In this document: in pieces, positions 34,849 through 41,964 of the stretch
Layout: the number at the start of each line of letters is the position of its first letter
How positions within the stretch are numbered: position 1 is the stretch's first letter
Source: Liolophura sinensis
Taxonomy: Eukaryota > Mollusca > Polyplacophora > Chitonida > Chitonidae
Assembly (NCBI RefSeq): GCF_032854445.1
Contig: NC_088295.1
Location: 46,673,385 to 46,737,384, forward strand
Direction of reading: 5' to 3'
Length of the DNA: 64,000 nt
The notes under the pieces: generated by a model
What the model was told of the DNA's origin: nothing
Databases searched by the model: none
Seen by the model: only the letters and a program-made list of their open reading frames with translations
Position numbers and translations under genes: made by a program

Positions 34849-35908
34849 CAAGACATACTGAATGTTAATGTTATGCACTGATGCTTATGTACTTTCGAGC
34901 AGTTGTCAAACGGCTGCTATATCTGAGCCAGCTTAACACCTTTACCTACAGTTCACAACCTTGTAAATTTGACCGTTCGGTCAATGTATTGTGTATGGGG
35001 CTGTATTAACACCTGAACACTTTTTCTCTCTCTCTCTCTATCTCTGGGCAGGGTTCGATACATGTCACCTACCCTACCTGTACAGACGGATTCCCGTTTA
35101 CGTCCCAATACAACCTGGGAGATGAAGTGGACAAATGTTGAACTTGCAGCTTCATAACATGGTCCTCTAACTGTATAGTTTCCAGTGATTTATACACATT
35201 ATACGCTGGATTCGCTTGACTGAATAACATGTCATTATCTGCATAATACCTGCATATGTAAATTTCCCGAAATTTGTATATTACATGATAATGTCGCTAA
35301 ACAAATCACGAGTAATGAATTGACCTGGTTCGTTATATGCATATTTATGCATACCCTAAGAAACTTTTGACCTTGCTTGTACACTATCTAACCCAACATT
35401 ATTACAATGGATGAAATCTCCATTAAGGTCACAGATCGATTTTGTGTTTGCCCTTCATGCCGGCAGATGCTGGACACAGGCCTATATACCCTGTTATACC
35501 CTTTCTCGGTATACACCTGTATATCTAATAGCCTTCTTATATACATGTATTTACAGTGTAGGCCAATACCCTGCGGTGTGTTTCACTTGACGGACATGTC
35601 TACACGATTCAGGTTGTTAGATAGAGATCATCACTTAAGACACACCATCATTAAACACCAGTCCACAGGATACATATACACAGAAAGCGCAAGTGTGCTC
35701 AGGTCCGGCTATCTCACTACAGGTAACACATTTGTATACACTACATACCACAAGCCGCTTGTGTTGGCCATTAAGGTATATGTACATTCATTAGAGAAAT
35801 CATTAAGAAAATAATTCCCTTACCCACTCCTGGGTCACCATTTATGTAGCTCGTGGCAGGGGCAGCGATTGGAATGTCAGGGGCAGGTCCAACAGAGTTG
35901 TCCTCCAT
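16956..35908 (-). CDS. TRP-like ankyrin cation channel, 16 exons, about 657 aa
   Basis: Exons from 5' to 3' on the minus strand: 35824-35908, 31536-31646, 30011-30066, 28873-29016, 27535-27779, 25290-25368, 24046-24119, microexon 23358-23376, 23047-23267, 22184-22357, 21566-21721, 20502-20561, 19522-19602, 18313-18493, 17580-17779 and 16956-17043. All phases agree. The start MEDNSVGPAPDIP has A at -3 and G at +4. Residues about 133-213 hold ankyrin-type text (ANPSVCDSHMQTPLHHAAKR). Six hydrophobic segments follow at about 285-306, 322-340, 359-374, 381-402, 417-441 and 504-528, with a pore-like STFWWILFLGFRTLID between the last two. The end of S6, VVMLNLLIAQLSDTYQ, is characteristic of TRP/Ion_trans channels. 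S4 lacks regular Arg/Lys spacing, so voltage sensing is unlikely. The C-terminus is a short coiled-coil-like segment plus a Gly/Ser/Pro tail. It should be a plasma-membrane cation channel. I cannot assign a TRP subfamily. Confidence 0.82.
17238..17393. mobile_element. Foldback element in the last channel intron
   Basis: The left arm (ATTAAATCCGT ... CGTTTTCGTCGAT) is the reverse complement of the right arm (ATCGACGAAAACGG ... ACGGATTTAAT). A second, inner palindrome GGATAATTC/GAATTAATCC lies in the loop. The size is about 155 bp, with no coding capacity, between channel exons 15 and 16. Confidence 0.6.
18313..18493 (-). CDS. Exon 14 of the TRP-like channel (S6 and TRP-box region)
   Basis: It encodes S6, ILIIVFMFLCIVVMLNLLIA, then QLSDTYQNIQSDAHRGLELN and RAWIVTRMEINSVFMG. 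MLNLLIAQLSDTY is the most diagnostic stretch for a TRP-type channel in this gene. The donor is GTCAGT. Confidence 0.85.
18541..18893 (+). mobile_element. SINE family B, near full length
   Basis: The head is tRNA-like: CCCGATAGCTCAGTTGGTTA (A box) and GATCCAGGGTCAATCC (B box). The body contains GGGCGGGGCGGCTTA, AGTCGTCTCAGTGAAG and CATATGACGGAAAAG, and the tail is TCGCTCACTCACTCA. It lies opposite to the channel gene, 47 bases before the exon 14 acceptor. Confidence 0.8.
19176..19378 (+). repeat. 27-bp minisatellite, about 7-8 units
   Basis: The unit is CATGGAGTGTGTCTTTACAC plus TCAAA, alternating CAAACATGG and CAGACATGG. One unit is shortened. It lies in intron 13 of the channel gene. The open frames across it (VSLHSNMECVFTL-type text) are by-products of the period. 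Confidence 0.9.
19522..20561 (-). CDS. Exons 12 and 13 of the TRP-like channel (pore loop)
   Basis: Exon 12 is 20502-20561 (NASDPNEPTLFPESAWESS), an extracellular turret-like segment with a possible N-glycosylation site (NAS). Exon 13 is 19522-19602 and encodes STFWWILFLGFRTLIDTEPL, the likely pore helix and filter region. I could not align it to a known TRP filter with confidence. Both exons are phase-consistent. Confidence 0.75.
20968..21190 (-). mobile_element. SINE family A, 5'-truncated
   Basis: TTATTTTATTTGATTGCTG, then CTCAAGAATATTTCACTTAT, GGCGGCCAGCATTATGGG, CCATCCGCAGGTTACTGACA and GGAGGAAGCCAGCATGCAGC. It lies in intron 11 of the channel gene. Confidence 0.8.
21268..21465. mobile_element. 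Foldback MITE, copy 2 of 3
   Basis: Left end TTAAATTTAACAGAAAG then CTGAGTGATGCTACAATGTA; right end CTGTTATAATGGACAGATTA. The same family as 7149-7367, in channel intron 11. Confidence 0.65.
21566..21721 (-). CDS. Exon 11 of the TRP-like channel (S4-S5 linker and S5)
   Basis: It encodes RQTGAYTHILWRVLSYDIVQ, then the hydrophobic S5 FMMFFVIILLAFSGAFVLAL and a polar loop RGDNSLNVSGQQ. Phase 2 in and out. Confidence 0.8.
22184..22357 (-). CDS. Exon 10 of the TRP-like channel (S3-S4)
   Basis: It encodes RHRLQYWKDLFNWLDMSSTI, then a hydrophobic S3 and an S4-like WHVFSVGFMLWTFKIFKYS. YWKDLFNWLD matches the usual start of S3 in TRP channels. The donor is GTACGT. Confidence 0.8.
23047..23267 (-). 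CDS. Exon 9 of the TRP-like channel (S1-S2)
   Basis: It starts FEHQPFFPLYFGR. Two membrane segments follow, LSATFYLLTLFSLVYSAVVV and a second around AVFEVIAYSSVAFTFLLEL. It ends in phase 2 at the donor GTTTGT. Its acceptor and first bases are duplicated about 50 bp upstream. Confidence 0.8.
23268..23335 (-). repeat. Duplicated splice acceptor upstream of channel exon 9
   Basis: On the minus strand ATGAATCCTTGTCAG|TTCGAGCATC (real acceptor) is preceded about 50 bases upstream by GTGAATCCTTGTCAG|CCCGACAATC. The similarity covers both the intron end and the first 18 exon bases (FEHQPF against PDNHPF). Use of the upstream acceptor would soon reach a stop. Confidence 0.7.
23358..23376 (-). CDS. 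Putative microexon 8 of the TRP-like channel (19 or 16 nt)
   Basis: Exon 7 ends with two bases of a codon, whereas the S1-S2 exon starts in phase 0, so a piece of length 3n+1 is missing. The segment ending AAATATCAC|GTACGT supplies it. With the acceptor before 23376 it is 19 nt (L-SIIKYH); with the acceptor before 23373 it is 16 nt (F-IIKYH). Both restore the frame. The donor is strong and the acceptors are weak. This is inference from phase only. Confidence 0.45.
23800..23965 (+). mobile_element. Degenerate SINE fragment
   Basis: Recognisable pieces are ACTGGGTACTCTTGATTTCT, CCACCCATTATGTATCGGCC and AAACGACATTCAAATAAAT, an aged SINE-like copy in channel intron 8. Confidence 0.4.
24046..24119 (-). 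CDS. Exon 7 of the TRP-like channel (pre-S1)
   Basis: It encodes TIIYHEAVRLLVRKRWKDHM and KFRF, ending in phase 2 at the donor GTAAGT. This Trp- and basic-rich text is typical of the segment just before S1 in ankyrin-type TRP channels. It does not join the next large exon in frame without the intervening microexon. Confidence 0.72.
25290..25368 (-). CDS. Exon 6 of the TRP-like channel
   Basis: It encodes DVRSLFLADGDTPAEFSCET and LLRKNME, joining exon 5 in phase 2 and exon 7 in phase 0. Its 5' end and acceptor are also the first unit of a 65-bp minisatellite that extends upstream of it to about 25930. Confidence 0.72.
25340..25930. repeat. 65-bp minisatellite seeded from channel exon 6
   Basis: Units begin AGAAATAATGACCGGACA at 25351, 25401, 25465, 25531, 25596, 25661 and 25726, with a 64-66 base period after the first two. 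Units alternate (CACTGGTGTATAATCGTCAG against GATTGGAGTATAACCGTCAT), giving a 130-bp higher-order period. Degraded units extend to about 25930. The first unit overlaps the 5' end and acceptor of exon 6. Confidence 0.85.
26318..26575 (+). repeat. Compound (CAT)n satellite
   Basis: Begins as pure CAT/ATC triplets and becomes a roughly 60-bp unit containing CATCACGATCGTCATCAT and ACCATTATTACCATCATCG, about four units. It lies in channel intron 5. The His-rich and Ile/Met-rich open frames across it are artefacts of the triplet period. Confidence 0.9.
27535..27779 (-). CDS. Exon 5 of the TRP-like channel (ankyrin repeats)
   Basis: The acceptor is TTTACAG and the donor GTGAGA. It encodes about two ankyrin-type repeats: LLHRGANPSVCDSHMQTPLHHA, NLVDVCRRLLENDALPN and RMRPLSFAVKNSNDQIGAML. 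The intact TPLHHAA matches the ankyrin consensus. This is fewer repeats than most TRP subfamilies carry. A second copy lies at 223-467. Confidence 0.78.
28181..28790. mobile_element. Same inverted-repeat element, copy in duplication 2
   Basis: The left end TCGGGTGGGCATAAAAAA and the right end TTATGCCCACCCGA are perfectly symmetrical here and flanked by TA. It lies in the intron between channel exons 4 and 5. Its presence in both copies means the duplication postdates the insertion. Confidence 0.7.
28873..29016 (-). CDS. Exon 4 of the TRP-like channel (pre-ankyrin helix)
   Basis: Exactly 48 codons, phase 0 at both ends. It begins VVRKTREYVIGKREAEVRVM and ends QESLSTQK|GTCAGT. A second copy with the same coding sequence lies at 1544-1687 in the left-end duplication. 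Confidence 0.72.
30011..30066 (-). CDS. Exon 3 of the TRP-like channel (56 nt)
   Basis: The acceptor is CATTGCAG and the donor GTAACC. It encodes DIESNDPIFNRDDDSFQRE, an acidic linker, and ends in phase 0 as exon 4 requires. Confidence 0.65.
30378..30653 (+). mobile_element. SINE family A, full length
   Basis: Head GGGGCCTCCGTGGCTCAGTC with an A-box-like GTGGCTCAGTCGGTTAGGGC and a B-box-like GTGAGTTCAAGTCC. The body is GCTGGTTTCCTCTCCGGCCG, ACCTGCGGATGGTCGTGGG and CCATAATGCTGGCCGCCG, followed by AAGTGAAATATTCTTGAGTA and an (AAAT)n tail. It is the best reference copy in the window and lies in channel intron 2. Confidence 0.9.
31536..31646 (-). CDS. Exon 2 of the TRP-like channel
   Basis: It encodes ASRWWFPWDPTRLIRRKTK and then HHGDREDEFELDDYSVF, a basic stretch followed by an acidic one. 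The incoming phase fits exon 1 and the outgoing phase fits exon 3. The donor is GTATGT. No known domain is seen. Confidence 0.7.
31920..32620 (+). repeat. Degenerate 49-bp minisatellite
   Basis: The repeated text is GAATATATCCATCCACA, TGTTCCCAGTCACTGGT and ATCTCATCCATATTGAA, with a period near 49 (CCCAGTCAC at about 32022, 32071, 32120 and 32219). Units are strongly diverged. Channel intron 1. Confidence 0.8.
34784..34846. repeat. (TA)n microsatellite
   Basis: An uninterrupted TA tract of about 30 units in channel intron 1. Confidence 0.95.
35824..35908 (-). CDS. Exon 1 of the TRP-like channel (start codon)
   Basis: It encodes MEDNSVGPAPDIPIAAPATS, ending YINGDPGV plus one base, with donor GTAAGG. 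The one-base overhang joins exon 2 (CT GCT TCA) to give Ala. Exons 1-3 together encode 84 residues of hydrophilic, non-ankyrin cytoplasmic sequence. Confidence 0.7.
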
Positions 35909-38389
35909 TTTGACGGGGAGAAATATCACACTAGCCCAGGTCAATCACCTGGTGGAATGGTTCGATTACGGATGAGTTGGTTGTCGTCGTCGTATAAGCT
36001 GATGACGTCACATCACCAGATTATGAACACGTGGGGCTGTGATCTGGGCGTGTCAGTGAAGCAGTCGAAGACTACGTGTTAGCCACAGCTATGCTGAAAC
36101 ACTGATTCAGAAATAGATGTCTGCGCCTTGGGGCATTTCACGCTCGGTAGAGGCTTTTCAAAGCTTGTAACGACGTATATATCGCACAGTGTAGCTTTTA
36201 AACAAAAGGAAGTTGGATCGAATCCGCCTGTAAGTTGACGTTGACGCGTTGTTGCTCTGTCATACACCACAGAAAGTAGGTCATAACCACGCGGGTTTCT
36301 TCCCATCAGTCTTGCCTCTATTGGTAACTACACAACACACGTGCTTATAGTTCCTTCCACGTTCTGAATAGCATCTATACATGGTAACAAAAACACACAA
36401 TATATGGCATAGTTATCGTATTAATGATGCGCTATTCACATCCGCTTGCTTTTTGAGGGTAGGACTGTATTTCAGACTTCAATATAACTGACCAATATGT
36501 ACAGGTGTGACGCCTGACTCAAAGCCTGCAACCAGGTCAGTGCCCGCTGCATGAGATACTCTCTGGATAAGGTCATAGACGCAGCTTCCGTGGACGTTGC
36601 TATGCGAGGCATTCGCTGGTTGTGTGTGTTCTGAGATATGTTCATCTGGCAACGTATACAAGTCATGCGAGGTAGAGGTTGTTGACAGCAAACATTGCAG
36701 GCAACAAATGATAGGCTGTCAGGCGCGGATTTTGTCTCTCGCTAGATAACTGTTGGCCTTTGTATACACATATATGAATGATTATGGTTTACGCTTTATT
36801 GATTTGTTTTATGGCGAGGAATATACCTTAACACGGCAACATAAAGCAATTTAACTGAAAGATTTGGCTAGTACCCGTAATACACCCTTTGAGTCCATAC
36901 TGGCTAACGTTAATTCTGGAGTCTTTGAAAGTATACAAAACAGAAACTGGGGCCGATTTCACGAAGTGCAAAATCATGCGAACACTGTATGTATACAGCT
37001 TATGGCCCAAAAAACTGAAAATACTGAAGCTTTGTTTTGACTTAAGACAACGAGAGCTGTACTCATTATCAGTCCTACACAGTAATAGATATACAAATAA
37101 GGTTTCAAATTTTGACTTAATTAAAAACCAGCATTGTGGAATCGTCCCCAGAAATCGCAAAAGTTGTACAATTTTTTTTTTATTTGAGTACAGTTTAACG
37201 TCATACTCAATAGTATTTCACTTATATTGCGCCTATATCACAGCTATTTCTGACTTTAAAATTCAAATTTTGACATACGACTTTAGAACTTATTTGTGGG
37301 CCTTATAAAACATAAATGTACCAAATGTTTAAATTTCAGTATATATACCCCCCCCCCCCCAAAAAAAAACAACAAATAATAAGCTTTGTGATGAAGTTTT
37401 AAAGTTTGATTTATGTGAGATCTATCGTTGGGGAATCGGTGCACAAAGGTACTTTACAAACGCTATTGTTTACATTACCGACCGGTTGAAACGAGTCAGA
37501 TAAATATAGGTCCAAACAGAAGTTGCATGTATAAGCGGCATCATTTTTTTAATTACTCCACTATTATGATTATGGGTGGAGGAAACTGGATAGATCCCAT
37601 GCTGAGAAAAGCATATTGTCTTATAAATGCATCCAAACCCGGAAAAAATTCATTTATCTTCATTCGAATATCAAGAAAGATATGCCAAACAGTGAGGAGA
37701 AAAAAACATTATCTGAAATATCAGGCATAATATATATTTTTAATAACCCCTCTTTTTTGTACATACTGTATTTCCAGTCAATTTGTGGTCGAAAATAATC
37801 GGAAATGACATCATCGAGGAACATGCTTGGAACGGGACCAGTTCAGCTCCCCCTTTCCCTTTAAAGAAGGATACCTTGCAATAGTTACCGCATACTACAA
37901 CCAAGGATACGTAATAATGGTTACCGCATGCTCCAACGAAGGAAACAAAATAACGGTTACCGTTATTATAGATTTCGTAAGGACTTGGTGACAATAAACG
38001 GTCGACGACATTCGTGCATGGCGACGTTTACACTGTATTTGCGTACATTGAAGATCACTTGTCTTTCACCAATATCGTTACAGGGAACGCAAGTTTGAAT
38101 AGTTCACACGTCGTAAAGTTCGCCAGAATTATGTCAAAGGTTATTGATTTACTCCAGTCCCTTCAATTTTGTCCACTCCTAAAACTGAAAACCTTATCGC
38201 AAAATGAACAATGTTTGGTCATGTGGTGCAGAAGAGAAATGCTTTCTAAGAAATTAATACCAAAAATTAATAACACTAAATAACTATTTACAGAGACGTA
38301 ATTTATCCATGTCATGTACAAAACTGGTTGGCGTTGAAATATGTTAACGTTTGGTACTAGTGATGTTTAGCCGCCCAGTGTCGGGATGC

Positions 38390-38730
38390 AGTGACGCTTA
38401 GCTGACTGAAGTATGGGAGCGGCCATACTGGGCTGGTTGAAGTCGTTAAGCAGCAATATTGGACCGGTTGGTCGGGAGGCAGCAATGCTGGGTTGATAAA
38501 ATCGTTAGGCAACATTACTGGACATTACATTATTTGTTAAAGTCGGAGACAGCAATACCGGGCTGGTTGAATTCGAGAGGCGACAATACTGGGTTTGTTA
38601 AAGTCGAGAAGTGGCAAAACTGGGTTGGTTTAAGTCGGGAGGCGCCAATACTAAACAGCTTGAAGTCGGAAGGCGACAATACTGGGCCGATTGAAGAAGG
38701 GGCGACACTGGGCTGGTTAAGTCTGGCTGA
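38390..38730 (+). repeat. Degenerate minisatellite of about 31 bp
   Basis: Repeated GGGCTGGTTGAAGTCGGGAG then GCGACAATACT, with many variants (GCGCCAATACTAAAC, GTGGCAAAACTGGG). About ten units. Confidence 0.75.
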
Positions 38731-39002
38731 TTAGTGGCAGTCGTGTATAATTTAAAAGTTCTTGGCTCACAATGACAAAGCAATGGCATGACAGAGAAAA
38801 CTGAATGGGGCACAGAAATGCTCGTTTGCGATGTCAGAGACATTTAAGACACTTTCTGACGCGAAATGTCGACAAATCGAACAGCGGTGACGTATATTAT
38901 TTATTTTATTGATGTTTAAACGCCATACACTCTGATCGAGAGGTTATGAATTATATATGTCACTCGAGACATATATACGGGTTTATTCTGCTATTCTGCA
39001 TT

Positions 39003-39225
39003 CTAAAAAATAATCTTAATTTTAACAAAAATTCTGTTGTCTGGGTGATATAAATGCTATATATGTTATATTCAACATAATACCCTCTTGGTCTAACAGA
39101 ATCCTTATGTTGAATAAACAGAATATTTGTGCTGTATTTAACAGAAAAATATGCTGTATTAAAACAATACATTCAAGCATCAATCAGATATCAGACTTTT
39201 GGTTAAATTTAACAGATTATTTTTG
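39003..39225. mobile_element. Foldback MITE, copy 3 of 3
   Basis: Left end TAATCTTAATTTTAACAAAA then TTCTGTTGTCTGGGTGAT; right end GGTTAAATTTAACAGATTAT. The most diverged member of the family at 7149 and 21268. Confidence 0.6.
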
Positions 39226-41126
39226 GAGAGTGGGATAGGGAATCTGCAGGGTACTCCTGCTTCCATTGTTCTCATGGCCTTGGTGGTATTCCATTAATAA
39301 TGACATGATCCACGTATGAATGTATGTATGTATGTATATAAGTGAGTGTGCACGTAAGTGTACTTGCTCGGGATGTTACACCGTATGCTTAACAATTTGT
39401 GTGTCTTGTGCGAGAGCGAGTCCATGTCGCCAAAGTGCTGCCGCCGTTGAAGTATCATCCCGAAGACACCAGGCATGACACCCCACCCAGTCGCATTATA
39501 TACTGACACCGGGCAAACCTGCCCGGTTGCCTTGCTCTAACCTCTCAGCGCTGAGTTTTTTTTTATGTCTTTGGTATGACCCGACATGTGGAAAGGTTTA
39601 CTAGTATATAGGCTACATATATACCTTCCCAAAACCACCGGCCACTTATAATTCGGTTTTCCAACAATGACATGGCCTACAAGTACTGGCCGCCATCTTA
39701 TATGCCTAAGCCGGAGAGCTGGCTGTGGTCTAATAGTTAAAGGCACTTTTATTTCAGTAGGGTTAAACCCCGGCTTAGAACAGCAAATCTGTACATTCAC
39801 CCGCTGCCACTACATACATAGGGGTCTTGGTGACAAGAAGCTGTCGAGGTCGCTTGTGTGACGGTTTGCTCAGTCTAGCGGTGTTGAGAGCCACTTACGT
39901 ACAAGGGGAAGTCACTCTAAGTGCACAGCAAAAAAATTAAGACGTTAAAGCTGTCTCCCTTCGTGTATAGACTTAATTGACTAAGACCATTTGGTGTTTT
40001 GTATTTATTTATTTATTTATTATTAGTTATTTATTATTTAGTTATTTTCCTCATCATTATTTAACGCCATACTGACTTCACTTATACGATACAGGTCAGG
40101 TTTATGAAGGGACAAAGTCGCAGCCGTTAGCGCAAGAGCTGGACTCGAGCACGCGACTTCAAGGCCTGCATGATAGTCGCAGAGAGCAGCCACTTTAACT
40201 ATGTGAGATGCATGGTCCATGCCCCAAGTGTGTTCAGAGTGAAAAAAATTCGGTCTGCAACATACGATCGAGTTATAATAGAAAATCACATACACCTGTG
40301 CCTTACATCACCTTTAACGGAGAACGCGGTATAACAGGGCAGCGTTCGTCGGAGACATCTATTGATCGTTTGTGAACAGCATGCATCGATCCTTCCAGTA
40401 ACAGGGCTTAAATTCATTTTTAGGATTCCATGCAACTAATGCATGGAATGCTTGGGGCTTTAGGTTGAATTTAACATATATGACGGAAGTTCTTTAGTCC
40501 CTGCACCACAACATGCCATCATGCACCAGTTTATACAATGTATATATATCAAGTAAGTTACAAGCAAAGTACCTAACTCAGTCACTATTCTTGGTTTATA
40601 TTAATGTGTATATATGTATGACAATAGTATAGGGATTTTCTTATGATCTTCACACTCAGAGTTTTGAATTCCATATACTGTATTTTCTGTCGGCTGAATA
40701 AATTAAGGCCTTATCCTTGAACCAATCTCTCGAGCTTCCTGCTCAGGTCCGAAGACAGCACCTTTTATAGGCCGTTTGACAGCTAACGAGCCAGTCATTT
40801 GTGGGGTCGAGGAAAGCTACATTTCTTATACGTGTATTTCGCTTTGTTTGAGATCAAATTAAAATTCCCTTTTTTCATTCCCTTATAACCTCCAATAGAC
40901 TCTGACCTCCGTAACCTTAAAGTCAATGCTACCCATCACAGGGACAAAATTCCACCGTATGCAAGGTATCGCAGTTTGGCAGCCTACAGTCAGGCAAATT
41001 ACAAATGTCAGATATATGAATTAAAAGTTAAAGTAAAGGAAAGTTAAAAGATGAAGTAAGGTTCATCGTACAGAAAACTGAAAACTATGATTAAAAATAA
41101 TTTCCTTTAATTTTTTCAGATTTTTT

Positions 41127-41432
41127 AAGAGTGTTGAAAGGCATTCAAATATTTGAATACTGTGGTGGGCTTTATGAGCCATACTGACAATATCCAGCAA
41201 CTCTGACGTCACATCAGCATTTTTTCCTGATGTTCAACAGATGGAAGAAATTGTTGGAAACATTATTTCAATAATCTTTTACTTATAGGTAAAAAGAGTT
41301 ATTCCAACATTCATTATCGTGTTTAGAGTTGGGAAAACTTCAATGTGACGTCAGAGTTCCTAAACACTGGTAGTATGGTCCATATAGCCCACCTTTTAAT
41401 TCAAATGTTTGAACACCTTTAACTCTTCTCAC
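41127..41432. mobile_element. Long inverted-repeat element, about 90-bp arms
   Basis: The left arm 41127-41214 (AAGAGTGTTGAAAGGCATTC ... CTCTGACGTCACAT) is matched by the reverse complement of 41343-41432 (GAAGAGTTAAAGGTGTTCAA ... CTCTGACGTCACAT). The spacer is about 128 bp. No ORF, MITE-like. Confidence 0.75.
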
Positions 41433-41747
41433 AAAAATATATATATAAAAAAAATAAATAAAAAAAATAGATGAAAGTATATTTATGCATAGTTTTAAAT
41501 GATCTATTTAGTGATGCCTTTTCCGATTTTTAGAGGTCTTTACCTTTAAACTACCGACCCATATAACCCTGTATATATGTTTTATTTGAATTAGGGTTTT
41601 CAGGGGTCAGGCTAATAGGTAGAGGAAATCGCCGTCTTTTTCTGTATAAGGAGGTCTGTACTCCCGCGAATTATACGCTCCACTCGCTAACTCAGCGAGA
41701 GCTGGTCGCGGCATAATTCAAGCCGATGCATTGACCAGTCCTAGTCA

Positions 41748-41964
41748 CACTACTCAAGAATATTATGGTGAGTGGAAACCGAGCAGCGCCCGGGGGGGGG
41801 GGGACCCTCCGACCATCCGCAGGTTGCTGCAAAACCTTCCCACGTACGCCCGAAGATGAAGCCATCATGAGCAGGACTTGAACTCAAAGCAACCGCACTG
41901 GTGAGAGACGCCTGGGTCATTACGCTGCGCTAACGCGCTAACCAGCTGAGCCACGGAGGTCCCC
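41748..41964 (-). mobile_element. SINE family A with tRNA head
   Basis: Reverse copy: CTACTCAAGAATATTATGG, a G12 run, CATCCGCAGGTTGCTGCAAA, GGACTTGAACTCAAAGCA (B box) and AACCAGCTGAGCCACGGAGG (A box). Its 3' tail is lost. Confidence 0.85.

Noticed and set aside
36828-37308. Overlapping ORFs on both strands near 37 kb (110 and 139 aa)
   Set aside because: AT-rich, no conserved motif, no splice-consistent neighbours and low-complexity tails.
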